Made by a program: the position numbers and the translations under genes
In this document: positions 41,325 through 50,995 of the stretch, in pieces
How positions within the stretch are numbered: position 1 is the stretch's first letter
Layout: each line of letters begins with the position of its first letter
The notes under the pieces: generated by a model
Told to the model about the DNA's origin: nothing
The model's input: only the letters and a program-made list of their open reading frames with translations
Database searches by the model: none
Assembly: GCF_000482245.1 (NCBI RefSeq)
Contig: NZ_AWNH01000063.1
Coordinates: 1-56,172, forward strand
Direction of reading: 5' to 3'
DNA from: Leptolyngbya sp. Heron Island J
GTDB taxonomy: Bacteria > Cyanobacteriota > Cyanobacteriia > Phormidesmidales > Phormidesmidaceae
Length of the DNA: 56,172 nucleotides

Positions 41325-43907
41325 GTGTTCATCAAAAATCATGGTCTAAGGTACTTGATAGTGAGTAAGGTAGCAGTTTGCTGCTGCTTACTGCTATCTA
41401 GACCTGCTCAGAGTCAAGTGATACCCGATGGCACTACATTAACTCCTAATCCTGGGTCGTGTGAGGGCGGTTGTACCATAATTGGGGGTACACCAGATCT
41501 GACGGGGACGAATTTATTCCATAGCTTTACGGAGTTTTCAGTGCCTACAGGTGGCACCGTTGTTTTTGACCATAATCCTGCCATCCAGAACATACTTACT
41601 CGAGTCACTGGAGGCAATAGATCCGAAGTTGATGGCATAATTCGCACTAATATTACGAGTAACGCTAATCTGTTTTTGCTAAACCCCAACGGTATTTTTT
41701 TTGGTCCCAATGGGGCCCTGGATATTGGAGGTTCATTTGTTGCTACAACAGCAGATGCTATTCAGTTTGATGACCAGGGTGCTTTTAGCGCCTTTGACAC
41801 TGACAACAACCTCACATTATTAACAGTTAATCCATCAGCGTTTTTATTTAATCAGGACACGACACAGCCTATTATCAATCAATCTCTTGCAGCCAATCCC
41901 TCCCTCCCTTTTATTACTGGTGGACTAAGTATTCGAGAGGGCAAGAGCTTACTACTGTTGGGTGGTAACATTGTTCTAGAACCTTCATCTAATAACTCTT
42001 TTGGAGGACTCCTAACCGCCTTTGGTGGGCAAATCGAGTTGGGAGGAGTGGTAGGGCCAAGTGTAGTTGACCTAATAAGCAATGGAAACAGCTTAAGCTT
42101 AAGCTATGAAGAAGGTACAGAACTGGCTGACATCTCTCTCAATAGTTCTCAATTAAACATATCTAGTCTAATTGGGAATGAAGCTGGTAGCATTACAATC
42201 AATGCCAGCGATGTTACGTTGGCAAACGGCAGCTCTGTTACCAGTGAAACATTGAGCCAGGATGACTCTGGAGATATCTTTATACGAGCCGATAATTCTG
42301 TTGTAATAGAGAATAACAGCAGTCTTTCAAGCCTGACGTTTGGTTCTGGCTCAGGGGGTAATATAGAAATCATAGCGAAACGTTTTGCATTAAATGACGG
42401 CTCTGGTTTAATAGTCAGCACATTTGCTCTAGGTGACGCTGGCGAGATTTCCATAGACGCTGAAACAGTATCACTCAATAATAACGTTTTTATTACGAGT
42501 GAGGCACTTGGAGAAGTCTCAGGCACTGCGGGTAATCCTGGTGAGATCCAGATTATAACCAATACTCTTTCATTAACCAATGCAGCCACAATAACGGCTC
42601 TTACCAATGGTAATGCAGTAGATGTCCAAGCATCAGGTCTTATAGACATTAATGCTGCCGACACAGTCTCTCTAGCAGATAGTAGTGTTATTACTAGCGG
42701 CACGTTTGGCCAAAGAGATGCCAGCAATATAGAAATCACCACAAACAACTTAATTATTCAAGACTCTGCTGGTATATTCGCCTCTGCTAATACAGAAGCG
42801 ACCAGTGCAGCCGGTAAGATCGATCTAGACATTGAGCACCTGACGTTGAGTGATAATGCTCAAATTATCTCCAGTACCAATGGAGAAGGTGATGCTGGTA
42901 GCATATTTATCAGAGATGCTCAAGCGATATCCATTTCTGATAGCATCATCTCCACCGAAACTAATGCTGCTGGCAATGGCGGAGACATTGATATTGAAGC
43001 CCAACAACTGGTCGCAGAAAACGAAGCGGGTATATCTGCTCGGTCTACGGGATCAGGGCCAGCCGGAGATATCACACTCCGAACCAGTGAACGCCTCGCA
43101 GTGGAAGATGGGGCTCAGATCGAGGTGAGTGGGGAAGGCTCCGGTAACAGCGGTATGCTTAAGGTTATTAGCGATCTGGTTGTGCTTGAGAATGGCCAAT
43201 TACTCGCTTCGGTACAGGAAGGCAATGATGGAAATATTCTCCTTGAGATCGAAGATGCTCTGATTTTGAGAGACGATAGTCTGATCTCGGCTGAAGCGTT
43301 TAATGATGCCAATGGCGGCAACGTTGATATCATCACACCGTTTATTATTGCCTTATCTCCCGATGGTCCTAATGGCAACGATATTCAAGCCAGCGCCATT
43401 GATGGCGACGGTGGACGGATTACGATTCAAGCCAATACGCTCTTTGGGATTGAAGAAAGTCGGGCTATTGATGGCAATATGACCAACAATATTGATGCCA
43501 GTTCGGAAGCTGGGATTGATGGTGAAGTCATCATTGAAACCCTACAGGTTGATCCTGATGAAGGTATTGATCCATTACCGAATCGCCTGGCTGTTCCGGA
43601 AATTGGTCAGGGATGTCAGACCAGCAGCAATGGACAATTTGTTGCTACAGGACGGGGAGGATTAACTGCCAGTCCATATGAGCCCCTCAGCAGTGATGGA
43701 ATTCAAGACGATATCTATCCGGTAGGTCAGGGATTAACACAGCCAACAGAATCGCGTTCAACTTCGGAAATGGCTAGCATATCTGACGAACAAAGTCTGA
43801 TTGAAGCTCAAGGATGGGGAAGAAACACCCAGGGAACTGTTGTACTGCTTGCAGAGAGTTCAGCCGCTCATAGTGACTGCCAGAGAACTGTGTCAGGAGC
43901 ATTTTGA
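41325..43907 (+). CDS. Two-partner-secretion haemagglutinin-like exoprotein (TpsA)
   Basis: 860 residues, GTG start. A signal peptide (residues 1-31, ending RPAQSQ) is followed by the TPS/filamentous-haemagglutinin N-terminal domain: LFHSFTEFSVPTGGTVVFDH, RVTGG, LFLLNPNGIFFGPNGALDIGG at about 60-145. This domain is recognised by an outer-membrane TpsB/FhaC pore. The remainder is a repetitive beta-helix rich in Asn, Ser, Thr and Gly. No tpsB gene is in the window. Its stop lies one base before the ATG of the CHAT protease, so the two are cotranscribed. Confidence 0.9.
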   Translation: MFIKNHGLRYLIVSKVAVCCCLLLSRPAQSQVIPDGTTLTPNPGSCEGGCTIIGGTPDLTGTNLFHSFTEFSVPTGGTVVFDHNPAIQNILTRVTGGNRSEVDGIIRTNITSNANLFLLNPNGIFFGPNGALDIGGSFVATTADAIQFDDQGAFSAFDTDNNLTLLTVNPSAFLFNQDTTQPIINQSLAANPSLPFITGGLSIREGKSLLLLGGNIVLEPSSNNSFGGLLTAFGGQIELGGVVGPSVVDLISNGNSLSLSYEEGTELADISLNSSQLNISSLIGNEAGSITINASDVTLANGSSVTSETLSQDDSGDIFIRADNSVVIENNSSLSSLTFGSGSGGNIEIIAKRFALNDGSGLIVSTFALGDAGEISIDAETVSLNNNVFITSEALGEVSGTAGNPGEIQIITNTLSLTNAATITALTNGNAVDVQASGLIDINAADTVSLADSSVITSGTFGQRDASNIEITTNNLIIQDSAGIFASANTEATSAAGKIDLDIEHLTLSDNAQIISSTNGEGDAGSIFIRDAQAISISDSIISTETNAAGNGGDIDIEAQQLVAENEAGISARSTGSGPAGDITLRTSERLAVEDGAQIEVSGEGSGNSGMLKVISDLVVLENGQLLASVQEGNDGNILLEIEDALILRDDSLISAEAFNDANGGNVDIITPFIIALSPDGPNGNDIQASAIDGDGGRITIQANTLFGIEESRAIDGNMTNNIDASSEAGIDGEVIIETLQVDPDEGIDPLPNRLAVPEIGQGCQTSSNGQFVATGRGGLTASPYEPLSSDGIQDDIYPVGQGLTQPTESRSTSEMASISDEQSLIEAQGWGRNTQGTVVLLAESSAAHSDCQRTVSGAF

Positions 43908-43908
43908 G

Positions 43909-46608
43909 ATGAGATCTCTATTTCCACAAGCAGTAGGACGTCGCCACCTATATTGTTTACTATTGGCGATAGTTAGTTTTCTCATAACCGTTAGTTTTCC
44001 TGCTCTCCATACCCAACGGGTAACTGCAGCTACTATCGCACATCCATCGATGCAACCTGGGTCTAGTTCCCTAGCCCAGGGTAAAACTGAGCTTTTACAA
44101 ACAGGCATACAGCTTTATGAAGCAGGGCAGTTTGCAGCAGCGATTGATAGCTGGAACCGAGCCTTACAACCCCATGAGGATACGTTAGAGACTCTGGACC
44201 AGGCATTATTATTCAGTAATCTCTCCCTGGCCTATCAACATTTGGGCCAGTGGGCTCAAGCAACAGAGAATATCTCTCAAAGTTTCGCCATACTTGCAGC
44301 TACACCAAATACATCGAGAGATGAGGCATACTTGGAGACCCTGGCAAAAGCGCTAAACACCCAAGGGCGTTTGTATTGGGGCCAAGGCAATATGGAAGCG
44401 GCTCTTACCACCTGGCGTGAAGCAACAGCGACATATCGTCAGGCAGGCCATGAAAGAGGTGTATTACTCAGCTTGATCAATCAAGCTAAAGCCCTACAAG
44501 CATTGGGCTTCCATGAGAAATCAAGGAAGATTTTAGAAGAGGACATTGAGCACATCCTTCAGAATGAACAACTTGATCCAACTCTAAAAGCTATAGGGTT
44601 TTGGAATCTGGGAAATGCACAAAGACAAGTGGGTGATCTGCAAGCATCTCAGATACACTTACAACAAAGCCTGGCCATTACCCAAACATATCAACTAGAA
44701 AGGTTACGCCCTGCAGTGCTGCTGGACTTAGGCAATACTGAGCAGGCACTGAGTAATAGTACGAGTGCAATCGGTAAACGAGATGAAGCTTTAGCTCATA
44801 AACAGGCTGCTCTCGACGCCTATCAAGAGGTGGCTAGTTCTCTCCCCATCTCCATCAATCAGGTGCAGGCTAATCTCAATCAGCTCAGTTTTTTGGTAGA
44901 TCTTAAAGAATGGTCTGCGGTTCAAGCTCTTTGGCCCAACTTACGAGCGGCAGTGACGCAGTTACCACCCAGTCGTACTGCCATCTATGCTCAACTTAAC
45001 TTTGCCAAGAGTTTAGTTAATATCTTACGGGTCTCCAATGAATTCCAGAATCGCCTCAACCAAGTGCCTACATGGCAAGACATCGATGCGATTTTAATCA
45101 GGGCAGTCGAGCAGGCACAGGCGCTAGATGATCCGATTGCACAGTCCTATGGAGTTGGGCAACGCGGGGAGCTGTATGAAGTCATTCAGCAATGGTCAAA
45201 AGCGGAAGCGTTTACTCAAGAAGCGCTCTGGCTAACCAATGTGCCCCAATATCTAGATGGTCGCTATCGTTGGGAATGGCAACAAGGTCGATTACTCAAA
45301 GCACAAGGCAAACGCGACAAAGCAATTAAAGCCTATGGTGCTGCCGTTAAAACTTTAGAACAGGTGCGGAAAAATCTGCTTTTCATTGATGCGGAAGTGC
45401 AGTTTTCATTTCGAGATAATGTCGAACCTGTGTATCGTGAACTGGTTGAACTGTTACTGAATACCGACGATGGGATTGAGCCTAGCCAGGAGGATTTAGA
45501 CCAGGCTATTCAACAGATTGATAGTCTACAGCTAAGCGAGCTGGAAAATTTTCTGCGTTGTGATTTAACTCAAACAACATCGATTAGTCAATTTAAGATT
45601 GATTCAAATACAGCTATTCTGTACCCGATGATCTTAGACGATCGTCTAACTGTCATCTTACAGCTGTCGGAGAAAAAGGTTTTTTCGGCAGTCTCTATGC
45701 CCAGGGCAGATGTGGAGCAGACGCTGCGACAGTTCCGACAAGATCTGAGTAATGCGCCTAGTCGCACACCTGAAGTTATTACTGCGGCTAAAGAGGTTTA
45801 TCAATGGTTGATTGCGCCTTTGGAACCGGCACTGCAGCAACAGGGTCAGATTGATACTTTGGTTTTTGTTTTGGACGGCTCTCTGCGGAATATTCCGATG
45901 GCGGCCTTACATGATGGGGAAGACTATCTGATTAAGAAATATGCGATCGCAGTTGCCCCTCAACTCGAATTATTTACCCCCAGCCCACTGCCCAAGGCGC
46001 TGAGGGCATTTACTGGAGGTGTTGGTAAACCTCAAGAAGTAGAGGGTCGAACCTTCTCTGCAATCGAAAAACTCACAGCAGAACTCGATGAAATCAGTCG
46101 ATTGACCAACACCCCGCCCCCCTTAATTGACGAGGAATTTCAGCGAGAAACCCTCCAGGAAAAACTCAGTACAGGCGAATATTCTGCTATCCACATCAAA
46201 ACCCATGGTCTCTTTAGCTCAGACCCAGAAGAAACCTTTATCGTGGCCTATGAAGAACTGATTCGCGGTCAGGAGCTGGGTGAGCTAATTCAAACCGCAA
46301 GCTTGCAAGGAGATACTCCCGTTGAGCTGCTGGTGTTGAGTTCCTGTTCAACGGCAACTGGAGATAACCGGGCCGTATTAGGACTAGCCGGGATCGCAGT
46401 GCGAGCAGGCGCACACAGTGCCGTCTCTACGCTCTGGGAAGCCCGAGACGAACCCAATACTGAGCTGATGATCCAGTTCTATAAAGAACTGCAGCAACCG
46501 GGGGCTAGTCGAGCCCAGGCTTTGCGGAAGGCTCAATTATCACTTATTGAGCGGTACAGAGCCCCCCATATTTGGGCAACTTATGTACTGGTCGGCAACT
46601 GGTTGTAG
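43909..46608 (+). CDS. TPR-CHAT caspase-like protease, exported
   Basis: 899 residues from MRSLFPQAVGRRHLYCLL at 43909; a longer in-frame opening overlaps the previous gene and lacks a signal. An N-terminal hydrophobic signal or anchor (about 12-30) is followed by several TPR helices (about 60-480) and a C-terminal CHAT domain (about 630-899). The catalytic His is in HIKTHGLFS near 763 and the Cys in VLSSCSTATGD near 817. CHAT proteases belong to the caspase/separase clan. Export beside a TpsA protein suggests cleavage or processing of surface proteins. Confidence 0.88.
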   Translation: MRSLFPQAVGRRHLYCLLLAIVSFLITVSFPALHTQRVTAATIAHPSMQPGSSSLAQGKTELLQTGIQLYEAGQFAAAIDSWNRALQPHEDTLETLDQALLFSNLSLAYQHLGQWAQATENISQSFAILAATPNTSRDEAYLETLAKALNTQGRLYWGQGNMEAALTTWREATATYRQAGHERGVLLSLINQAKALQALGFHEKSRKILEEDIEHILQNEQLDPTLKAIGFWNLGNAQRQVGDLQASQIHLQQSLAITQTYQLERLRPAVLLDLGNTEQALSNSTSAIGKRDEALAHKQAALDAYQEVASSLPISINQVQANLNQLSFLVDLKEWSAVQALWPNLRAAVTQLPPSRTAIYAQLNFAKSLVNILRVSNEFQNRLNQVPTWQDIDAILIRAVEQAQALDDPIAQSYGVGQRGELYEVIQQWSKAEAFTQEALWLTNVPQYLDGRYRWEWQQGRLLKAQGKRDKAIKAYGAAVKTLEQVRKNLLFIDAEVQFSFRDNVEPVYRELVELLLNTDDGIEPSQEDLDQAIQQIDSLQLSELENFLRCDLTQTTSISQFKIDSNTAILYPMILDDRLTVILQLSEKKVFSAVSMPRADVEQTLRQFRQDLSNAPSRTPEVITAAKEVYQWLIAPLEPALQQQGQIDTLVFVLDGSLRNIPMAALHDGEDYLIKKYAIAVAPQLELFTPSPLPKALRAFTGGVGKPQEVEGRTFSAIEKLTAELDEISRLTNTPPPLIDEEFQRETLQEKLSTGEYSAIHIKTHGLFSSDPEETFIVAYEELIRGQELGELIQTASLQGDTPVELLVLSSCSTATGDNRAVLGLAGIAVRAGAHSAVSTLWEARDEPNTELMIQFYKELQQPGASRAQALRKAQLSLIERYRAPHIWATYVLVGNWL

Positions 46609-46658
46609 AAACGACACAGCTGCCATACCCTGCCCCATCCGGACTCGATCAAACCACA

Positions 46659-47420
46659 TTATCTATCTATCAACTTGACTGGGCCGATTACAGGTTCTTG
46701 AGTCAGAGCCTCTAACTCAACGGCTTCTAAAAGCTCAACCCAGGATTGTTCTAACTCAACGTTATTGCCAGACACAGCTTGCAGTTGCGCCGCTAAATTA
46801 TCAACCAGGTCATACCAGATATCGGACGAAGCATCACTGGCCTGAGCGTCTACCTCGGATGTCGAGGCCACCCGCTGGACCCAACCATCAATATTCAAGT
46901 CAGTTTGGGCCTCCACCGTTGATGCACAGGATAAATTCAAATACCAGTGATAGTATTGGCCCTCTTGTAAGCTCGACACCTCATCCATAGGTAACGTAAT
47001 GCTAACAAAACCAGGTTCGGCAGGCAGTTGGAACAAGGTTTTATAAATCCGCTCATCTTCATTTTGGGTCAGTATCGAAAACTCACCCTCTTGCACTTCA
47101 GCTGCCGTGTAGGGGACATAGAACCAAAACGTGGGATGTCCTGACAGGGTTTTACCTTGCGCACTGATGGGCGTAATCGCCGTCAGCTGTTGTGCTCTGG
47201 GCGGACATACAGCTTGATCGCCGCTTAAGCTGCCTCCAGGGGTGCGATTGCCATCAGGAATCGGCGTCGTCGGAGGGTTGGGTAGGTCGTCAGATTTTTG
47301 ATCATGATCATGATCAATCGGATGGGTGGGGATAGCTGATGCAACAGGTATGGAACCTAACTGACTCAACAGTGCTGTCAACGTAAAACTGATGAGAGCT
47401 GAATGATTTCGCGATCGCAT
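46659..47420 (-). CDS. DUF928 family exported protein
   Basis: 253 residues. Signal peptide (residues 1-29, VASA), then an Asp/Pro/His-rich linker, then the DUF928 core: TLSGHPTFWFYVPYTAAEVQ near 94, YHWYLNLSC near 160. The family is cyanobacterial and recurs next to CHAT and CHASE2 genes; its function is unknown. Convergent with the TPR-CHAT gene. Confidence 0.88.
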   Translation of the reverse strand: MRSRNHSALISFTLTALLSQLGSIPVASAIPTHPIDHDHDQKSDDLPNPPTTPIPDGNRTPGGSLSGDQAVCPPRAQQLTAITPISAQGKTLSGHPTFWFYVPYTAAEVQEGEFSILTQNEDERIYKTLFQLPAEPGFVSITLPMDEVSSLQEGQYYHWYLNLSCASTVEAQTDLNIDGWVQRVASTSEVDAQASDASSDIWYDLVDNLAAQLQAVSGNNVELEQSWVELLEAVELEALTQEPVIGPVKLIDR

Positions 47421-47471
47421 TGATCAATTCCTCAAAAAGAACGTTTTCAGGCCGACTTAACTGAATAGACT

Positions 47472-49913
47472 TTACTTAATAGACTTGTTTAATAATGGTT
47501 CCGTAATAGCTCGTAAATAGCCATGCTTATACGCTAACAAAACTCCAGCAGTACTACCTAAGGCTAATAGTGCTGGTACGAGAGGAACCCATCCCCCCTG
47601 AACCAACAGCAATAAGCAGGCTTGACGCAAACCCAGAATTACCACCACTCCAGCCCCCGACAGGATAAGGATTGAACTGGCCCGCCAGACTAACACACCA
47701 CCGATGATGGCCCAACCCCAAATCCAGAGCATATCGCCCCACTGCCACTGTCCCCATTGAGGCAATGCCCAGATTAGCGGACGTTCATCCAAGACAGCCG
47801 CCAGTATTTGGCTCACACTGTGGCCATGGACCCAAACCCCCGGTAGTTCACCATAGGGTGTCTGACGATAATCATGACCGACAGGATCGGTCATGCCAAT
47901 AAGCACAACGCGATCGCGAATTAGATCCTCATCTATTGTCCCTGCCAACAGGTCGGTGAGACTAATTCGGCGTGCGGGTCTCGGGTTCAATCGATAGTTC
48001 AACAAAATTTGGCTACTCTGACCATCCAACCGTTGATAGCCAACCGTTCGCTGAGCCAGTCGCTCCAATACCACTGGCCCCAACTGCCAATTTTGCGACT
48101 CATTAACCTCTAATGGCTGCACACCTTCTGCCTGCAGATATCTCAGCGCCAGGTTTAGACTCAAACTATAGGGAGTAGAGCACACAGGGGAAACAGGGCC
48201 TAACCTGGGGTCATAGGATAGCAGCTGACGCCGTACTACAGAATGACCACGCTGATAGATATCATCAATTTCTAAATCACTAAACCCTACCTGAACTCTT
48301 CCTTGCGCAGAAGATAACTCAGGAGGATGTCCCATAATCTCTCGATCTTTTTGGCCAAAAGAACAAACCGTAACAAGATTAGGAAATTGGTCAAACTGAG
48401 CCAATAAATCTTCTCGTCCAGGCTCATTGACCTGATAGCGATGCATATCCACACCAATCACCCTGGGCTGGAACTGTTGCAGTTCTTCTATGGCTGTGGC
48501 CAGTTTTTCATCGGTGATAGGATAACCATATTTATCCGTGTCATCTTCACGAATTTCTACCACTAGCAGACGCGAATCAATCGGCTGTCTAAATCCCGCC
48601 GAACGGGCACGCATTAAGTGATCATACGCCGACAGCTCTAGGGATTGTAACAGCCCTACGGCTCTAATCAGTGCAACAGACACAGTCATCGCCAGACTGG
48701 CAATAGCCAGCTTGCGCCCATTAATCGAGTTTGTCGGTCTGATACTCACTGGCTCAGGCGGCTGCAGTGGTTTTATCGATTGCCTGACAAATCGTCTGGA
48801 CGGCTGAACGGGCCAAATGAGAGGAGTTTGAGTTGGATTTTGAAAAATTACCGGCAGCCAGGTAGCCCCCGGATATTCTCCCTCTAGGCCCTGTAATTGC
48901 TCTCTCGCCTGTCGAACTGCCGTATAAAAGGCCTCGCCCTGGGAAAACAACCGTAAAAAATTTTGCAAAAAGGTATGCGCCACCGGATCAATGACCGGCT
49001 CTCGCATCACAATCATCTGCGGCAGATTCAGATCGGCCAAGGATCGAGCCAATTCCATGCCATCGCATGAATTAAAAATTGCTAGCTTTAAGCCATAACT
49101 AATCGATGCCTTGAGTGCATTTCTCAACTGCTCCACTGACAGCTGTTCTTCGGGATTTAGAAAAATCTGTCCTGTCGGCTTTCCGGTTGGGTCTAATGCC
49201 TGACTTGTGCTGTGGCCAGCAAAAAAGAGAATATCCCAACCGTTTTCATCCCATAAACATTCATTGAGTTCTGAACGTTTAGGTTCTTTGAGAACAAAGG
49301 TTTCAGCATCTGCATTCTCGAACATCAAGCGGTCTGGCTGAATATTAATGCCATCGCTATGCCCCAACACCACCAAGATCCGCATGGGCCGATTCTTTCT
49401 AGCCAGCGATGCCGGGACCCGCTCATATTCCTGAAGGCTCAGGGCCATCTCAGCCTTAGGATAATGCTCAAAAAATCGCCAAAGATGCCAGGGTAGTTTT
49501 TGCAGAAAAGGATCTTCAGTTTCAATAATGACTCGAATATTTTCCCCAGCGTTCAGTTTCGTCCTGAGTTGCTGGTCAATATTACGAAAACCAGCTGAGT
49601 TTAGCCAGTCATCTATTTCAGTTTTTAGCTGTCCACACAATCCCCTAAACTCTGCACTGGAAACATTGGTCACCGGTTCGGGATCAAATTCGATATCATC
49701 CGTTAACGATGCACGATACCCAAATGGATTATTTAGGGCTTCATAGCGGACTTTCCATTGCTGATAAAGCTCAGGCAAATGTGCTGCAGGGGGTAGGCTA
49801 CCGCGATATTTGACGGGTATCTGATTATCCTCTAACCACAGCTGAGCATCAACGTTAGCTAATCCCTGTTGACAGTTTCCTGGACCTAAATTTAAGACGA
49901 CAAGTGGGTTCAT
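47472..49913 (-). CDS. CHAT-CHASE2 membrane protein
   Basis: 813 residues. The CHAT caspase-like domain covers about 130-375, with the His in LFFAGHSTSQ near 232 and the Cys in LAIFNSCDGMELA near 281. Next a short anchor near 400, and then CHASE2 at about 420-690 (AYDHLMRARSA, DSRLLVVEIREDDT, VVLIGMTDPVGHDY). Three membrane helices (700-800) close the protein. There is no kinase, cyclase or GGDEF output, so the periplasmic CHASE2 sensor appears to be coupled to the cytoplasmic CHAT protease. Lies 51 bases upstream of the DUF928 gene on the same strand. Confidence 0.88.
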   Translation of the reverse strand: MNPLVVLNLGPGNCQQGLANVDAQLWLEDNQIPVKYRGSLPPAAHLPELYQQWKVRYEALNNPFGYRASLTDDIEFDPEPVTNVSSAEFRGLCGQLKTEIDDWLNSAGFRNIDQQLRTKLNAGENIRVIIETEDPFLQKLPWHLWRFFEHYPKAEMALSLQEYERVPASLARKNRPMRILVVLGHSDGINIQPDRLMFENADAETFVLKEPKRSELNECLWDENGWDILFFAGHSTSQALDPTGKPTGQIFLNPEEQLSVEQLRNALKASISYGLKLAIFNSCDGMELARSLADLNLPQMIVMREPVIDPVAHTFLQNFLRLFSQGEAFYTAVRQAREQLQGLEGEYPGATWLPVIFQNPTQTPLIWPVQPSRRFVRQSIKPLQPPEPVSIRPTNSINGRKLAIASLAMTVSVALIRAVGLLQSLELSAYDHLMRARSAGFRQPIDSRLLVVEIREDDTDKYGYPITDEKLATAIEELQQFQPRVIGVDMHRYQVNEPGREDLLAQFDQFPNLVTVCSFGQKDREIMGHPPELSSAQGRVQVGFSDLEIDDIYQRGHSVVRRQLLSYDPRLGPVSPVCSTPYSLSLNLALRYLQAEGVQPLEVNESQNWQLGPVVLERLAQRTVGYQRLDGQSSQILLNYRLNPRPARRISLTDLLAGTIDEDLIRDRVVLIGMTDPVGHDYRQTPYGELPGVWVHGHSVSQILAAVLDERPLIWALPQWGQWQWGDMLWIWGWAIIGGVLVWRASSILILSGAGVVVILGLRQACLLLLVQGGWVPLVPALLALGSTAGVLLAYKHGYLRAITEPLLNKSIK

Positions 49914-49933
49914 GGGAACAGCTCAGACAACAG

Positions 49934-50910
49934 TCATACCGAAAAGGTTTCGCTAAAGGCATCATCATCTAGAGTAATCTGTAGTCGAAATTGAGCACCT
50001 GGTAAACACCGAAAATAGGGCAATCGCATATAGTCTTCATAATCACGAGCTTGAACGGGCTGCAGAGCCTTATCATTATTTGAATAAATAGAGAGGATCA
50101 GACCTGCGGGCACATAGTGATCCTCCATGGCAGAATGCACCTGCACTCGCACACCCATACGACCGTCCACACCTGAATTGAGTACCAGTAATAAGGCTAT
50201 CGTCTGAGGAGCGGATCTAGCATTTAAGGTAATGAATTTAACACAGAGGGCACAAAATCCTTTAGCCGGCTTGGTCTGTCTGATGTTATAGACTACAGCC
50301 GGATATTGAGTTGCCCAGGATTCCAGGGGCTGCCATTCGTCTGCGAAAAGGGTTTGAGCCCATTGCTCAAATGGCGGGGCTAGTCTGGGCAAAACGACAT
50401 CAGGTTGGCTGAGGTGATGCATCGCGTGCTGTAGTTGCGTGTTGGATCAGGTGGACAGTGGCGCGATCGCAGCTTGCGTCATGGCGTCTGGACAGTGCTG
50501 GCATATGGTCCAAAAGGCGTTGAGATCGTGCTGTAGCTGATGATGGTGTAACAGTAGGTGCGATCGCAACAATCATAATCAGCATTTTGTTTGAGATATT
50601 GATGGGTTGTATATCCCCAAACCCTAAATCACTGATTCTCTGGGTCAATCTGAATCGCCAAATAGTAATCGACAGCCCAAGCTGGAATGTCAACCCATGC
50701 TTGAGGGAGCTCAAAGCCATCAACATCTGACATATCCCCTAGCAGTAACACTATCCGTTTTGCCCCGAGCGTCACACCGCTGCCGCCCACGAGTTCCCAG
50801 ATACTCTGTAAACCCTTCAGAGCAGGCCAGATCCCAGCGGCTGTATCATATTCTTGCTGAAACCAGGGAACAAATATTTGCAGACACAGTTGATTGAGAT
50901 ACTGAATTAT
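49934..50910 (-). pseudogene. DUF1822 family gene, broken by two frameshifts and a stop
   Basis: Three frames carry successive pieces of one DUF1822 protein. From 50901 to 50629: YLNQLCLQIFVPWFQQEYDT ... IWELVGGSGVTLGAKR ... WVDIPAWAVDYYLAIQI. From 50625: RVWGYTTHQYLKQNADYDCC, DRTYCYT. From 50536 in a third frame: LQHDLNAFWTICQHCPDAMT, an in-frame TGA at 50447-50449, and then the C-terminal part LSQPDVVLPRLAPPFEQW to the true stop. The piece after 50422 could still be read as a 162-residue frame, but it is not a whole protein. The family often sits with CHASE2/CHAT genes, as here. Confidence 0.85.
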
Positions 50911-50995
50911 TCAACTCCGGCTCACTCGTTCGCAAACCGTCGCCACACCAATAACAACCGCCTTAAAGTAGGCACATGGGTAGGGTCTCCCCTAA

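Noticed and set aside
50400-50726. A separate 108-residue minus-strand gene
   Set aside because: This frame is an out-of-phase reading of the broken DUF1822 gene.
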